Position numbers and translations under genes: made by a program
Assembly (NCBI GenBank): GCA_038040445.1
Contig: JBBPIG010000002.1
Location: forward strand, 186,001-250,000
Direction of reading: 5' to 3'
Length of the DNA: 64,000 nucleotides
DNA from: Acidobacteriota bacterium
Lineage (GTDB): Bacteria; Acidobacteriota; Blastocatellia; UBA7656
Shown here: positions 1 to 7,533 of the stretch, piece by piece
Position numbering within the stretch: position 1 is the stretch's first letter
How the letters are laid out: every line of letters starts with the position of its first letter
The notes under the pieces: model-generated
Databases searched by the model: none
What the model was told of the DNA's origin: nothing
Seen by the model: the letters and a program-made list of their open reading frames with translations, nothing else

Positions 1-987
1 GACCACCGACGTTTTACCGATCACTTCGCCGAGGCTGGCGTTCAATTGCTTCTCGTACTCGCGGACGACGGCTGCGACCTCCGGATCGTCCGGAACGCTG
101 TCGGTCACCGGGATCGCCTGAAAGTCGGCTGATTGAAGCTTGTATCGCGCGCGCGAAACGCTCGATCGCGAGTTCCGCGAGGCCGCCAAACGAACGACAT
201 TCAAATCAATGCGGCCGAGATTGCGAGCGTCGGAGCCCATCTTCATTATGAGCGCGCGGCCGGCGAACGACTCGAGCAACTCGTGCTCGTGGCCTCCGAC
301 AATCAGGTCAACATCAGCTTCAGCGGCGAGCCGCTTGTCGTCGCGCATCGGCAGATGCGTCAACGCGATTACGATGTCCGCGCCTCGCCTGCGAAGCTCG
401 CGGGACAGTTGCCTGCCCACAGTGACTGGGTCGTCAAACCGAACTCCCGGTCCGGGCGCGGACACCGAAGCGGTTTCAGCCAGCAACAACCCGAAGATCG
501 CCACGCGCACGCCGCCCAGGTCGCGGATGATGTACCGGCTTGCACCGCCAAACGGCTTGCCGGTTCGCCTGTCAAACACGTTGGCGATCGTATAGGCGAA
601 CCGCGACTCTCTCATTCGTTCGCGCAACACCTCTGGCCCGAAGTCGAATTCGTGATTGCCCAGAGTGGCGATGTCCAAACCGGCGGCGTTGAGCGCAGCT
701 ACCATCTGCTTCCCTTTGAACAGGCGCGACGCAACCGACGGCGAAATGAAATCACCCGAAAGCAGAAACAACGTGTGCGGCGACTGAGCGCGAATCTGTT
801 TTTGAAGAGTTCCCACGCGAGCCATGCCGCCGCGCTTACCTCTGTCAACCGGTGAGATTTGATAGACGTCGTTTAGCTGAAGAATAGTGATTGTTGTTTC
901 AGGCGGCGATTGCTTGAGCTGCGCGATCGCGTGCGCCGGTAACACTACAACGCTACAAAGAACCCAAAGAGCTATTCTGATTCGCAT
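1..987 (-). CDS. 5'-nucleotidase / UshA-like metallophosphatase, 3' end outside window
   Basis: The frame is open for 329 codons from ATG at 987 to the window edge, so the C-terminal part is missing. It begins with a Sec signal peptide ending near AHA-IAQ, and an AGGAG-like site lies upstream of the start. Metallophosphatase motifs appear in order: LNDVYQ (usually NDxH), GDFISPS, GNHEFDFG, and GGHEHE. This is the dinuclear-metal catalytic half of the 5'-nucleotidase family, which removes phosphate from nucleotides in the periplasm; the substrate-specifying C-terminal domain is not visible. The Tyr where most members carry His in the first motif is unusual, so the substrate is left open. Confidence 0.85.
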   Translation of the reverse strand, partial: MRIRIALWVLCSVVVLPAHAIAQLKQSPPETTITILQLNDVYQISPVDRGKRGGMARVGTLQKQIRAQSPHTLFLLSGDFISPSVASRLFKGKQMVAALNAAGLDIATLGNHEFDFGPEVLRERMRESRFAYTIANVFDRRTGKPFGGASRYIIRDLGGVRVAIFGLLLAETASVSAPGPGVRFDDPVTVGRQLSRELRRRGADIVIALTHLPMRDDKRLAAEADVDLIVGGHEHELLESFAGRALIMKMGSDARNLGRIDLNVVRLAASRNSRSSVSRARYKLQSADFQAIPVTDSVPDDPEVAAVVREYEKQLNASLGEVIGKTSVV

Positions 988-1170
988 CAACTGTTCTCCT
1001 CGCCGCGCCTTGTTGCGAATGAAACAAAGGCGGTTAATTCTACAAGGCTCGGCAGCGGAATCGAAATCGAAACTTGGATCCGAGTAGACCTTAGCTCGGA
1101 GGCTCGATTTCAATCGTGCAGTGTGCGGAAAGACTGAGAGTGATTTGAGGAACGGCACCAAATCCGCGTC

Positions 1171-1665
1171 TCAATCGCTATGCCGGTAAGGATCCCTTGT
1201 CGGGTCGAGCTGACGCGTGGTCTGTTCGGTAACGCTGGGTGGCGGGAAGAGGACTTCATTGCGAGGAGGTGGAAGTTCTCCAGTCCTAGCCCCCGCCGGC
1301 ATAGCGGTTTGGTTCGCTCCCGGCGCCAGGTGGGAGCCGTATTTTGCGCTGACGATTTCGGCGACGCCTTTGCCAAGCGAGGCGAACGCGGGAATGAGCA
1401 TCCAAAACCACCATCCCCTCCCGGCATTGCTCAGCCCGAGGGCAAGGGATACAAGCAGGAACCCGAGGCCGACAAACACCTTGGTTATTCCGTTGGCCAA
1501 ACTGGCCGGGCCGCCGCGCTCAAAGTCGTGCCGGCCACGTCTCCTTGAACGAGCCTCGGGCAAACGCCCAGTCAAAGCTTGCGGCACCAGGCTTAAGTTG
1601 CTTCCGCACGAGCGGCAGAACTTCGTGTCGTCGCCGTTTTGCGTTGCGCATTTCGGGCAATACAT
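1171..1665 (-). CDS. zinc-ribbon protein with two hydrophobic segments
   Basis: A 164-residue protein starting MYCPKCATQNGDDTKFC with a CxxC-(10)-CxxC zinc ribbon at residues 3-20, then a basic linker and two hydrophobic stretches (about 57-80 and 87-105) that look membrane-embedded, then a Pro-rich tail. GAGGTC lies 8 bases before the ATG. Such zinc-ribbon membrane proteins are common in this type of genome and usually uncharacterised. It sits between the phosphatase and the OmpA-type gene on the same strand. No specific function can be assigned. Confidence 0.75.
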   Translation of the reverse strand: MYCPKCATQNGDDTKFCRSCGSNLSLVPQALTGRLPEARSRRRGRHDFERGGPASLANGITKVFVGLGFLLVSLALGLSNAGRGWWFWMLIPAFASLGKGVAEIVSAKYGSHLAPGANQTAMPAGARTGELPPPRNEVLFPPPSVTEQTTRQLDPTRDPYRHSD

Positions 1666-1743
1666 TGATGTTGACCTCGAGCTGAAGTTGCGGAAGGCGA
1701 TTACGCTTCTAGAGGCTAATCTGTTCTGCGCGGTATTTCAATG

Positions 1744-1785
1744 AGAAAACCGTCCCGCCAGACGCCAACCATACGTCTGGCGGGA
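1744..1785 (-). terminator. Rho-independent terminator of the OmpA-type gene
   Basis: A perfect 12-bp stem (1753-1764 with 1774-1785) with a 9-base loop lies just past the stop codon of the OmpA-type gene. Read on the minus strand it is followed after three bases by TTTTCTC. This is a textbook intrinsic terminator for minus-strand transcription. Confidence 0.85.
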
Positions 1786-1809
1786 TCCGGTCCAGCCTGT
1801 CATGGCTTA

Positions 1810-3396
1810 TCAGGGCGCCACAAATACAAGTTCTACTCGCCGGTTCATCGCGCGCGCAGCCAATGTCTTTCGCGCCGAGACCGGAATCGTCGCGCCGCGT
1901 GATTCGACTCTGAAGCTCGAACGCGAGACGCCGAGCGCCGCCAAATAGTCTGCTACTGCCTGTGCGCGGCCCAGCGCAAAAGCGTCCGCGTTGGGCCGCG
2001 AGTCTGAATGGCTCTCGATAGAGAACGCGGCGTCCGCATGAGCTGCGATGAATCTCGCAAGCGCGTCCATCTTCGACTTCACTCTCACGTGTAGAGTCGT
2101 CTGGTTCAGCACGAAGAATGAATCGCTCAGCGTAGCTGCAAAGCCGTTCCCGCTTGGCTTCACAGTGATGAGCGCGGCAACTCCCGCCTGCAACGCGGCG
2201 AAGTCCCGGCGGCGACCTTCGGCTAGCTGCTTTTCGCGCTCAGCCCGCTCCATTGCTTCGACTCTTGTGGAGGTTTCGTTCAGCTTCGCGTTTGTCGAAG
2301 AATACTGCGACTGCAACTCGGCAACGCGCCCGCGCGCTTCCGTGAGGTCCTGGCTCAGGCGATCAGCCTGGTTGCGCAGCCTGTCGGTCTCGGATTTGAG
2401 TGAGCGATTTTCCGCTCGCGCATCAGCGGCTTCACGCATCACCCGATCGAGTTGGTCTTGCGCGTTCTCGCGAGCGATCTCGGAAGCCCTCAATCGCGAC
2501 TGGGTGTCGGCCAACTGCGAGCTGAGATCGGAAGCTGTATCGGTCGCGCGGCGCACCTCGGCATCGCGCCGGGAGATCTCGGCCCGCCGCTCGGCCGCTA
2601 GCGCGCGCTCTTCGGCGATGTCCCGGGTGCGGACGGCCATCGTTATGGACTCGCGCGCGATTCGGCCTACGTCGTGGACCTTCGCGCCGTGACGAAACGC
2701 GTCTTCAGCTTGATTGAGCAAGTTCGCCGCTTGATTGAAGTCGTTGGGGGCGTAACGCTCGCCGTCAGCCAGCCGGGCGATTTGCACCGCTCGTCTTGCT
2801 TGCAGAAGTTCCATCGGAGTCTTGTTGTAGTCTCGCTCGGCAAGCGCCGGCACGCTCGTATCGGTGTAGTACTTGCCCGAGTCGCCGGCGAAGGAGATCT
2901 CCGAGACTTGCACCTGAACGTTTTTGGATGTTGGCGCCAGGTTCTCGAGCACTACCATGCGAGAGGGCAGCTTCACCAGATAATGAGGCTCGGCGGTTAC
3001 GATCATTGCGAAGGTCTGTTGCGGAGTCGCCGTTTTGAGCCGAGCCGAGCTGCCCGAAAGACGAAACTCTCCCAGGTTATCCACCTGCCCAGCGGGCGTG
3101 ATGGCCCACAACACATAAGTCGTATAGTCGGCTCCGTAGTTGAATGCCGGGTTCATGTTTTGAATGGTGATATCTATCTCGCTCTCGTTTCGTTTGCGCC
3201 ACCGTTCGACTGTAGCTTCGCCGCGCGCGGTCGGTTTGAGAGTGGTGCCGGCCAATTGCACGGAGACAGGATCTTTCAAGTAAGTGACTGCTATGGTTCG
3301 ACGGCGAACGTCGCCCCCGGCTTGCCCAAAGGCGAGTGAGCCGAGCGCCAACGCCGCCAGCAGAACGCTGATCGAGATCGTGGGAGACTTTTTCAT
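1810..3396 (-). CDS. OmpA-family envelope protein with coiled-coil rod
   Basis: A signal peptide (MKKSPTISIS...) leads into a beta-rich N-terminal half, then a DUF4398-like helical part (about 200-270, containing LLQARRAVQIARLADG and FNQAANLLNQAEDAF), a long charged coiled coil (about 270-390) and a C-terminal OmpA-like peptidoglycan-binding domain (SHSDSRPNADAFALGRAQAV, ending NRRVELVF). The start at 3396 is chosen because AGAGG lies 6 bases before it; an in-frame ATG two codons earlier would overlap that site. Expected role: outer-membrane or periplasmic protein tethered to peptidoglycan. A strong terminator follows. Confidence 0.85.
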   Translation of the reverse strand: MKKSPTISISVLLAALALGSLAFGQAGGDVRRRTIAVTYLKDPVSVQLAGTTLKPTARGEATVERWRKRNESEIDITIQNMNPAFNYGADYTTYVLWAITPAGQVDNLGEFRLSGSSARLKTATPQQTFAMIVTAEPHYLVKLPSRMVVLENLAPTSKNVQVQVSEISFAGDSGKYYTDTSVPALAERDYNKTPMELLQARRAVQIARLADGERYAPNDFNQAANLLNQAEDAFRHGAKVHDVGRIARESITMAVRTRDIAEERALAAERRAEISRRDAEVRRATDTASDLSSQLADTQSRLRASEIARENAQDQLDRVMREAADARAENRSLKSETDRLRNQADRLSQDLTEARGRVAELQSQYSSTNAKLNETSTRVEAMERAEREKQLAEGRRRDFAALQAGVAALITVKPSGNGFAATLSDSFFVLNQTTLHVRVKSKMDALARFIAAHADAAFSIESHSDSRPNADAFALGRAQAVADYLAALGVSRSSFRVESRGATIPVSARKTLAARAMNRRVELVFVAP

Positions 3397-3727
3397 ACAC
3401 ATCCTCTCGCTGCGGAGAAATCTAACAAAGCCGCGCCCGGGGCTATCGGAGATGCGCCTTGTTGTTGAGTTTAACGCCGGTAGCAGAGTGAGGTTTCACA
3501 ACGCGAATTCTAGCAAGCGCGCGTTGACGCTCACAAGCCAGCAGAACACCGGGCAAACTGCCCGGGATGATCCTTAAGAGCTTTGGCGACCAAGCGACTT
3601 GAATGTCGGGCGAGAGATCCAACAGTGGTGTCGTTCTCCGGGTCAGCGAGCGAACCCGTAGGTACCTCCCTTTCTGCTCACTGAACGTTCGTTATCAAGC
3701 TAGGAGCACTAACCGGTTTCATCACAA

Positions 3728-3786
3728 CTCGCTTGCATAGGCTTCTCGGTAAGCATTCGTACCCCGGTGAAGCCTATTCAAGCGAG
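3728..3786. repeat. large hairpin in the 3403-3801 spacer
   Basis: An 18-base arm at 3728-3745 (CTCGCTTGCATAGGCTTC) is matched in reverse complement at 3769-3786 with one mismatch; the 23-base interval contains a further short GGTA/TACC pairing. It starts 16 bases after the stop codon of the cytochrome gene, so it may protect or end that transcript, but no T-run follows on either strand. The rest of the 399-base spacer has no gene I can support. Confidence 0.6.
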
Positions 3787-3801
3787 CTAGCCTTCACTCA
3801 G

Positions 3802-5304
3802 CTAAAGCGACAATAGGTACTGAACCAGATCATTTTTCTCTTGATTGGTCAGACCCAAGGTGAAGCAAGTGTTATAGTGATTAACGACATCCAGCAAAGT
3901 CGCAAAGCGACCATCGTGGAAGAAGCCGCCTTTCTGGTGCGACCACAATCCTTTCAAGGGCGATGTGCGGTACCGCCTGTCCGGGCCGCGATTGGCCTGA
4001 AAATCATCAATGCAAACATCTGCCGCCGTGTGCAGGTTCCAGCCAGGTTCCGTGTAGATTGGGCTCACGTGACAGTTGTTGCATCCCGCCTTGCCTTCAA
4101 ACAGCTTGTCGCCGCGGTCTGCTGCGGCTTGGTCAAAGCTACCATCCGGGGGCTTCGGCGCGGGAATCGCAAGTTGATAAAAGTGGAGCGCCGGAAGCTT
4201 GGCTGTAATCAGGTCATCGTCAGGATTAATGTGTGGCAGATCGGCGAAGCCGTGCGATGCGGCGATAGGAAATTGCGCAGCGTTATTCAAGCGAGGATCG
4301 AAGAACCTGCCCTTTCCGTGCATCTCAAGATTAGCCACGAAGGCATTCCAGTGTGTCACCGATCCCCATCCGGTCCAGGTGTGAAGGTTCACTCCTACAA
4401 GTCCGAACGCGGGCGGTATCAACGTAGCGCCAGGCACATTCGTGCCTGTCACAACACGGTTGGAGATCTGTTGCGGATTGAATGCCTTGCCGTCCAGGAA
4501 TAACTCTGCATCAAACTTTCCCGGCCCCCAACTGTGAAGCACCTGTCTGACAGTGTCCTGGCTCACGCCAAGAAGATTCGCAACCGAACTGAGGTCGGGG
4601 GCAAGAGCGATGACTGCGCCTACATTGAGGTCGCGGTTGGCCCACCCATCAAGGCGATGGCCTATACCCGAAGCCAGCGAGTTATCAACCGAGGAGTGAC
4701 AAATAGCGCACGTGATCCCAACTGATTTCAACCTGTCGCCCTGAAAGATTCCCTTCACTCCTATTACAGCATTGAGTTTCAGCAGAGCAAGCGTGGTGGC
4801 AGAGTTGTTGAGATCAACGCGGCCCTTTTCCAAGTCCTTCCGTAACTGTTTGGGAAGGGCGTCGAGGTCTACTTTCAAGCCGAGACCGAGCGCTGCCGTC
4901 GGAGTCAAGCCCGGCCCAACGCCTCCCAAGCTTGCACCCTCAATTGCCTGATGGAGCTTAAGCAGATCGCCCCAGAAAGCTTCATCACCGAAAGTATCAA
5001 ACCGAAAAGTTTGCCTGCCTTCGTCCATCATCCTCTCTGCATTAGCAGTGATCTGATCGTCGAAACTTTTCACTTTCGCTTTTTGGAGCTGTACCTGAGC
5101 GGCTGATTGATCCTGGGCTCGGCCCCTGTCAATGTACAGGAACAGAAATGCAACGCCGGCCAGCAGGATCACCACTAAAGAGACAAGTTTTTTGAAGTGC
5201 ATAGCGCGGGCTTTGTGAGGTGAGATTTCTTGTTGTCCGTGGCCTTGCAACGCAAAGTCGCGGTGCTGCGTGGATGTGTTGATTTGCTTGACGTCGTCAT
5301 CCAT
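3802..5304 (-). CDS. membrane-anchored di-haem cytochrome c (CcP/MauG-like)
   Basis: A 500-residue protein with two CxxCH haem c sites, CAICH near residue 200 and CNNCH near residue 410, in the arrangement of di-haem cytochrome c peroxidase/MauG relatives; the C-terminal region (RTSPLKGLW, FFHDGRF, LVQYLLSL) matches the second haem domain of that group. A hydrophobic anchor (about 39-57, MHFKKLVSLVV...) follows a 34-residue polar leader. GGAGG lies 9 bases before ATG 5304, and no such site precedes the internal Met at 5202, so the longer start is preferred although the shorter one would give a normal signal peptide. Likely a periplasmic redox enzyme; the substrate is unknown. It is divergent from the HTH gene. 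Confidence 0.85.
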   Translation of the reverse strand: MDDDVKQINTSTQHRDFALQGHGQQEISPHKARAMHFKKLVSLVVILLAGVAFLFLYIDRGRAQDQSAAQVQLQKAKVKSFDDQITANAERMMDEGRQTFRFDTFGDEAFWGDLLKLHQAIEGASLGGVGPGLTPTAALGLGLKVDLDALPKQLRKDLEKGRVDLNNSATTLALLKLNAVIGVKGIFQGDRLKSVGITCAICHSSVDNSLASGIGHRLDGWANRDLNVGAVIALAPDLSSVANLLGVSQDTVRQVLHSWGPGKFDAELFLDGKAFNPQQISNRVVTGTNVPGATLIPPAFGLVGVNLHTWTGWGSVTHWNAFVANLEMHGKGRFFDPRLNNAAQFPIAASHGFADLPHINPDDDLITAKLPALHFYQLAIPAPKPPDGSFDQAAADRGDKLFEGKAGCNNCHVSPIYTEPGWNLHTAADVCIDDFQANRGPDRRYRTSPLKGLWSHQKGGFFHDGRFATLLDVVNHYNTCFTLGLTNQEKNDLVQYLLSL

Positions 5305-5359
5305 TTCCTCTTACCTCCATTGAAACTGGTACGCATTCCCTGCGAGCGTCCACCTGAGT

Positions 5360-5381
5360 AAATGCCTTCCGGCATTTTTGG
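5360..5381. repeat. small hairpin between divergent cytochrome and HTH genes
   Basis: AAATGCC and GGCATTT (5360-5366 and 5371-5377) enclose a TTCC tetraloop and are followed by a T-run on the plus strand. No plus-strand gene ends here, so on the minus strand it would lie in the 5' leader of the cytochrome transcript. Role unproven. Confidence 0.4.
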
Positions 5382-5480
5382 TCGCGGCTGTAATCAGCTA
5401 GTATTAACTCTTAACTGGCGTCGCCTTAGCCGCAACGCTATTAGCATGCATCCTAATACTTGAATTGTAAAGGAGCTTTG

Positions 5481-6080
5481 ATGACCGATCCGAATGAATA
5501 CAAGGGGCTACGATTCGCCTGCGAGTGTGTGTCGTCGCAGAGTGGGTACGGTGATCCATGGGCTAGTATCTCTCAAAAGAAGCTGCTCCCTGACGGCACA
5601 AAGGAAAGCATCATAAACTCGGTAGGTAAGGAGCCGAAGACAATAGCGCAGCTTGCCAAGGAACTCGATCTTTCGCAACCAAGTATTCATAGGCACATCG
5701 GTGAAATGATGGCCAGTGAGCTCTTACGTGAATCTGAAGAGTGGGAGAGGAAGTATCCCACCGAGCGTTATTACGAGCCTAACTTTCCTGTCGTGAGAGC
5801 GGATGAACGCGCCGAGTTTGAAGCTGCTTGCCAAGAGATGGCCGAGCGTGTGGCTGACCTGTTTGAAAAGCGGCGCAAACAACTCGAAAGCGCTTTCAAT
5901 AAGACCGATCTGGCTAATCGGGGATGGATGTTTGCAGATATTGCACAATACCTCTACGCTAGCGTACAACGCGGCGCGCGCGAGTTGCTCGAACAACGTG
6001 GCACGCTTCAGCCGCGCGAAAAACACCGCAATGGCGTAGAGTGGGTTTTCTGGGCAGAGGAAGCAGACGCAAACAAATAA
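5481..6080 (+). CDS. ArsR-like winged-helix transcriptional regulator
   Basis: A 199-residue protein with an N-terminal winged helix (KESIINSVGKEPKTIAQLAK, LDLSQPSIHRHIGEM; about residues 35-80) typical of ArsR-type regulators, followed by a helical C-terminal part. AAGGAG is placed 6 bases before the ATG at 5481, so an upstream in-frame TTG at 5460 is rejected. It is transcribed away from the cytochrome gene, sharing a 176-base control region, so local control of that gene is possible. The effector is unknown; no metal-binding Cys cluster is evident apart from CEC near residue 15. Confidence 0.75.
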   Translation: MTDPNEYKGLRFACECVSSQSGYGDPWASISQKKLLPDGTKESIINSVGKEPKTIAQLAKELDLSQPSIHRHIGEMMASELLRESEEWERKYPTERYYEPNFPVVRADERAEFEAACQEMAERVADLFEKRRKQLESAFNKTDLANRGWMFADIAQYLYASVQRGARELLEQRGTLQPREKHRNGVEWVFWAEEADANK

Positions 6081-6127
6081 TAAGAACCAGCCTCGGCGCG
6101 CGGTCTCTTGCGAAAGCCCGCTGCGTT

Positions 6128-6653
6128 TGATCAGGAAAGCACATGGCTCAGCGTCGAGTTGAGGTCGTCAAACAGGATTGGCTTGAAGATCACCTCGCTC
6201 ACAAGCTCACGGTTGTCGTCAACGGTCTCAGCCGGAACGGCGTGGCCGGTTATCAATACCACCATTACACCTGGCCAGCGGCGCACTTCGCTCGCCACCG
6301 CCCAGCCTTCCATCTCGGGCATCGAAAGATTGGTGAACACCAGATCGAATTGGTCACGCTCGAGCTTGGCAAGAGCCTCGTGCCCGCTTCCCGCATGATC
6401 GGTGCGATGACCAGCCGAGTTCAGCATGCCTACCAGCGCTTCGCGAACCCGCTGATCGTCGTCTACCACGAGCACATTTGCCGACCGCGGGCGAGCCCTG
6501 CGATCGCGCTTCGCTTGCTTCTGAACGCTATCGGCTACCGGCAGCCTTATGGTGAACGTAGTGCCTCGGCCCGGGCTGCTGCGCGCTTCGATGCGGCCGC
6601 CGTGCCGTTCGATGATGCTGTAGCTCACCGCCAGCCCCAGCCCTATTCCTCAG
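6128..6653 (-). pseudogene. truncated copy of the hybrid-kinase 3' end (HATPase tail plus REC)
   Basis: The translation from 6652 down ([15 protein letters not shown], then a whole REC domain ending VLS) parallels the last about 175 residues of the kinase at 9865-14373, in the same orientation. It has no N-terminal kinase part. The phosphoacceptor Asp of the full copy (LVFTDLSMPE) is Asn here ([10 protein letters not shown]), and one Arg of RRRWPG is missing. A 127-base stretch I compared by eye differs at 11 positions. Upstream it runs straight into the maturase remnant at about 6650. Judged a dead fragment, though an internal ATG at 6628 could still give a 165-residue product. Confidence 0.8.
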
Positions 6654-7135
6654 CCGTGTCTTGATCCGTGGCCGTGGCCCCTCGAAATGATCCAACAGGT
6701 CTTTGAAGCCTTGCCAGTTTGAAACTCAAACGTTGGCTTCCTCTGTTCAACCACTCCAGCAGAATCTCCATTGCCCTGCCGTAGAACTCTTGGATTCCGG
6801 CAGCATACCCTTTCACTCCAGAGTAGTTGTAATACCCACGGAGCTTCCGGTTCAGCAGCGGGAAGAGCACACGGAGCCTGACGTTGCGCTTCTGCTTGCA
6901 CCACTGGGTGAAGTTGGCGATCGAGGAGTTTCTTTCTGGAAGTTCGGCGCGCTACGTGAGGCTTGCCCGCGCGGTCTTTGTCCCAGAGAAACTCGAACCC
7001 GAGAAAGTCGAATCTCGATGAGCCTGGCTTGTTGCTTCGACTGAAGTGAATCACTCTCGTCTTGTCAGCAGCCAGGTAGAAACCTACGTTTTCGAGCCGA
7101 AACGGGTCAAGCGCCTGTTTGATTAAGCGGCGTGG
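6650..7135 (-). mobile_element. group II intron reverse transcriptase/maturase remnant
   Basis: Three minus-strand frames read in order give the C-terminal part of a group II intron-encoded protein: LIKQALDPFRLENVGFYLAA, SSRFDFLGFEFLWDKD, RRTSRKKL, then IANFTQWCKQKRN, LFPLLNRKLRGYYNYSGVKG, EWLNRGSQRLSF, then NWQGFKDLLDHFEGPRPRIK. The frame changes near 6945 and near 6720 (one extra A before the NWQG segment), so it cannot be functional. The RT catalytic YADD part is absent. The reading frame collides with the truncated kinase copy at 6650. Confidence 0.85.
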
Positions 7136-7160
7136 TTAGACGGCTTCGTGAAAGCAAGCC

Positions 7161-7517
7161 TCACGCCTGAGTTGGCAAGCTTATCTCGGGCGCAATGTGT
7201 GCCTCCGCGACACACGGCCATTTGCGAATAACATCGACATAATCCGCAGGCGATTCGCCCGGCGGCAGAATCACCTGAACATAGCGTTGTAACTCCCGTT
7301 CGTGCTTCGACAGCTTCGACGGGTCGGCCCCGGCGAGAGTCGGCACCTTGTAGACTATTCTGCTGTTCTTAGGCAGATCGCCACGTGGTGTAAACTTCTC
7401 GCCAGAGTCCGACTCGAAGACGCGGCGGCTCCGGTCAAGCCTCCATCCGGTCTTCAATTTCAAATCCACAGGAATCCTGATCTTGCTATCAGAGGGCAAC
7501 GTCACCGGTGGAATCAT
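7161..7517 (-). CDS. small propeptide-like partner of the downstream-paired subtilase
   Basis: A 118-residue soluble protein without signal peptide, 16 bases after the stop of the subtilase on the same strand. Its C-terminal third (RYVQVILPPGESPADYV, VIRKWPCVAEAHIAPEI) aligns by eye with the subtilase's own pro-region (GFVQVVPKNS, NRKEAVWKAYVAPRPVP). This suggests an I9-like inhibitor or chaperone module supplied separately, but the function is inferred only. No stronger family is recognised. It borders the maturase remnant. Confidence 0.65.
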   Translation of the reverse strand: MIPPVTLPSDSKIRIPVDLKLKTGWRLDRSRRVFESDSGEKFTPRGDLPKNSRIVYKVPTLAGADPSKLSKHERELQRYVQVILPPGESPADYVDVIRKWPCVAEAHIAPEISLPTQA

Positions 7518-7533
7518 CTCAGCACCATCCAGA

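Noticed and set aside
133-855. Plus-strand open frame over the 5'-nucleotidase-like gene
   Set aside because: It is antisense to a frame with clear metallophosphatase motifs and a signal peptide; its own translation is Arg/Ser-rich and without recognisable domains.
2674-3339. Plus-strand frame opposite the OmpA-type gene
   Set aside because: Shadow of a well-supported coding frame; no Shine-Dalgarno site and no family pattern.
5202-5304. Cytochrome start at the internal Met 5202 giving a clean signal peptide
   Set aside because: Not excluded, but GGAGG stands before ATG 5304 and nothing comparable before 5202, so the longer form was kept.
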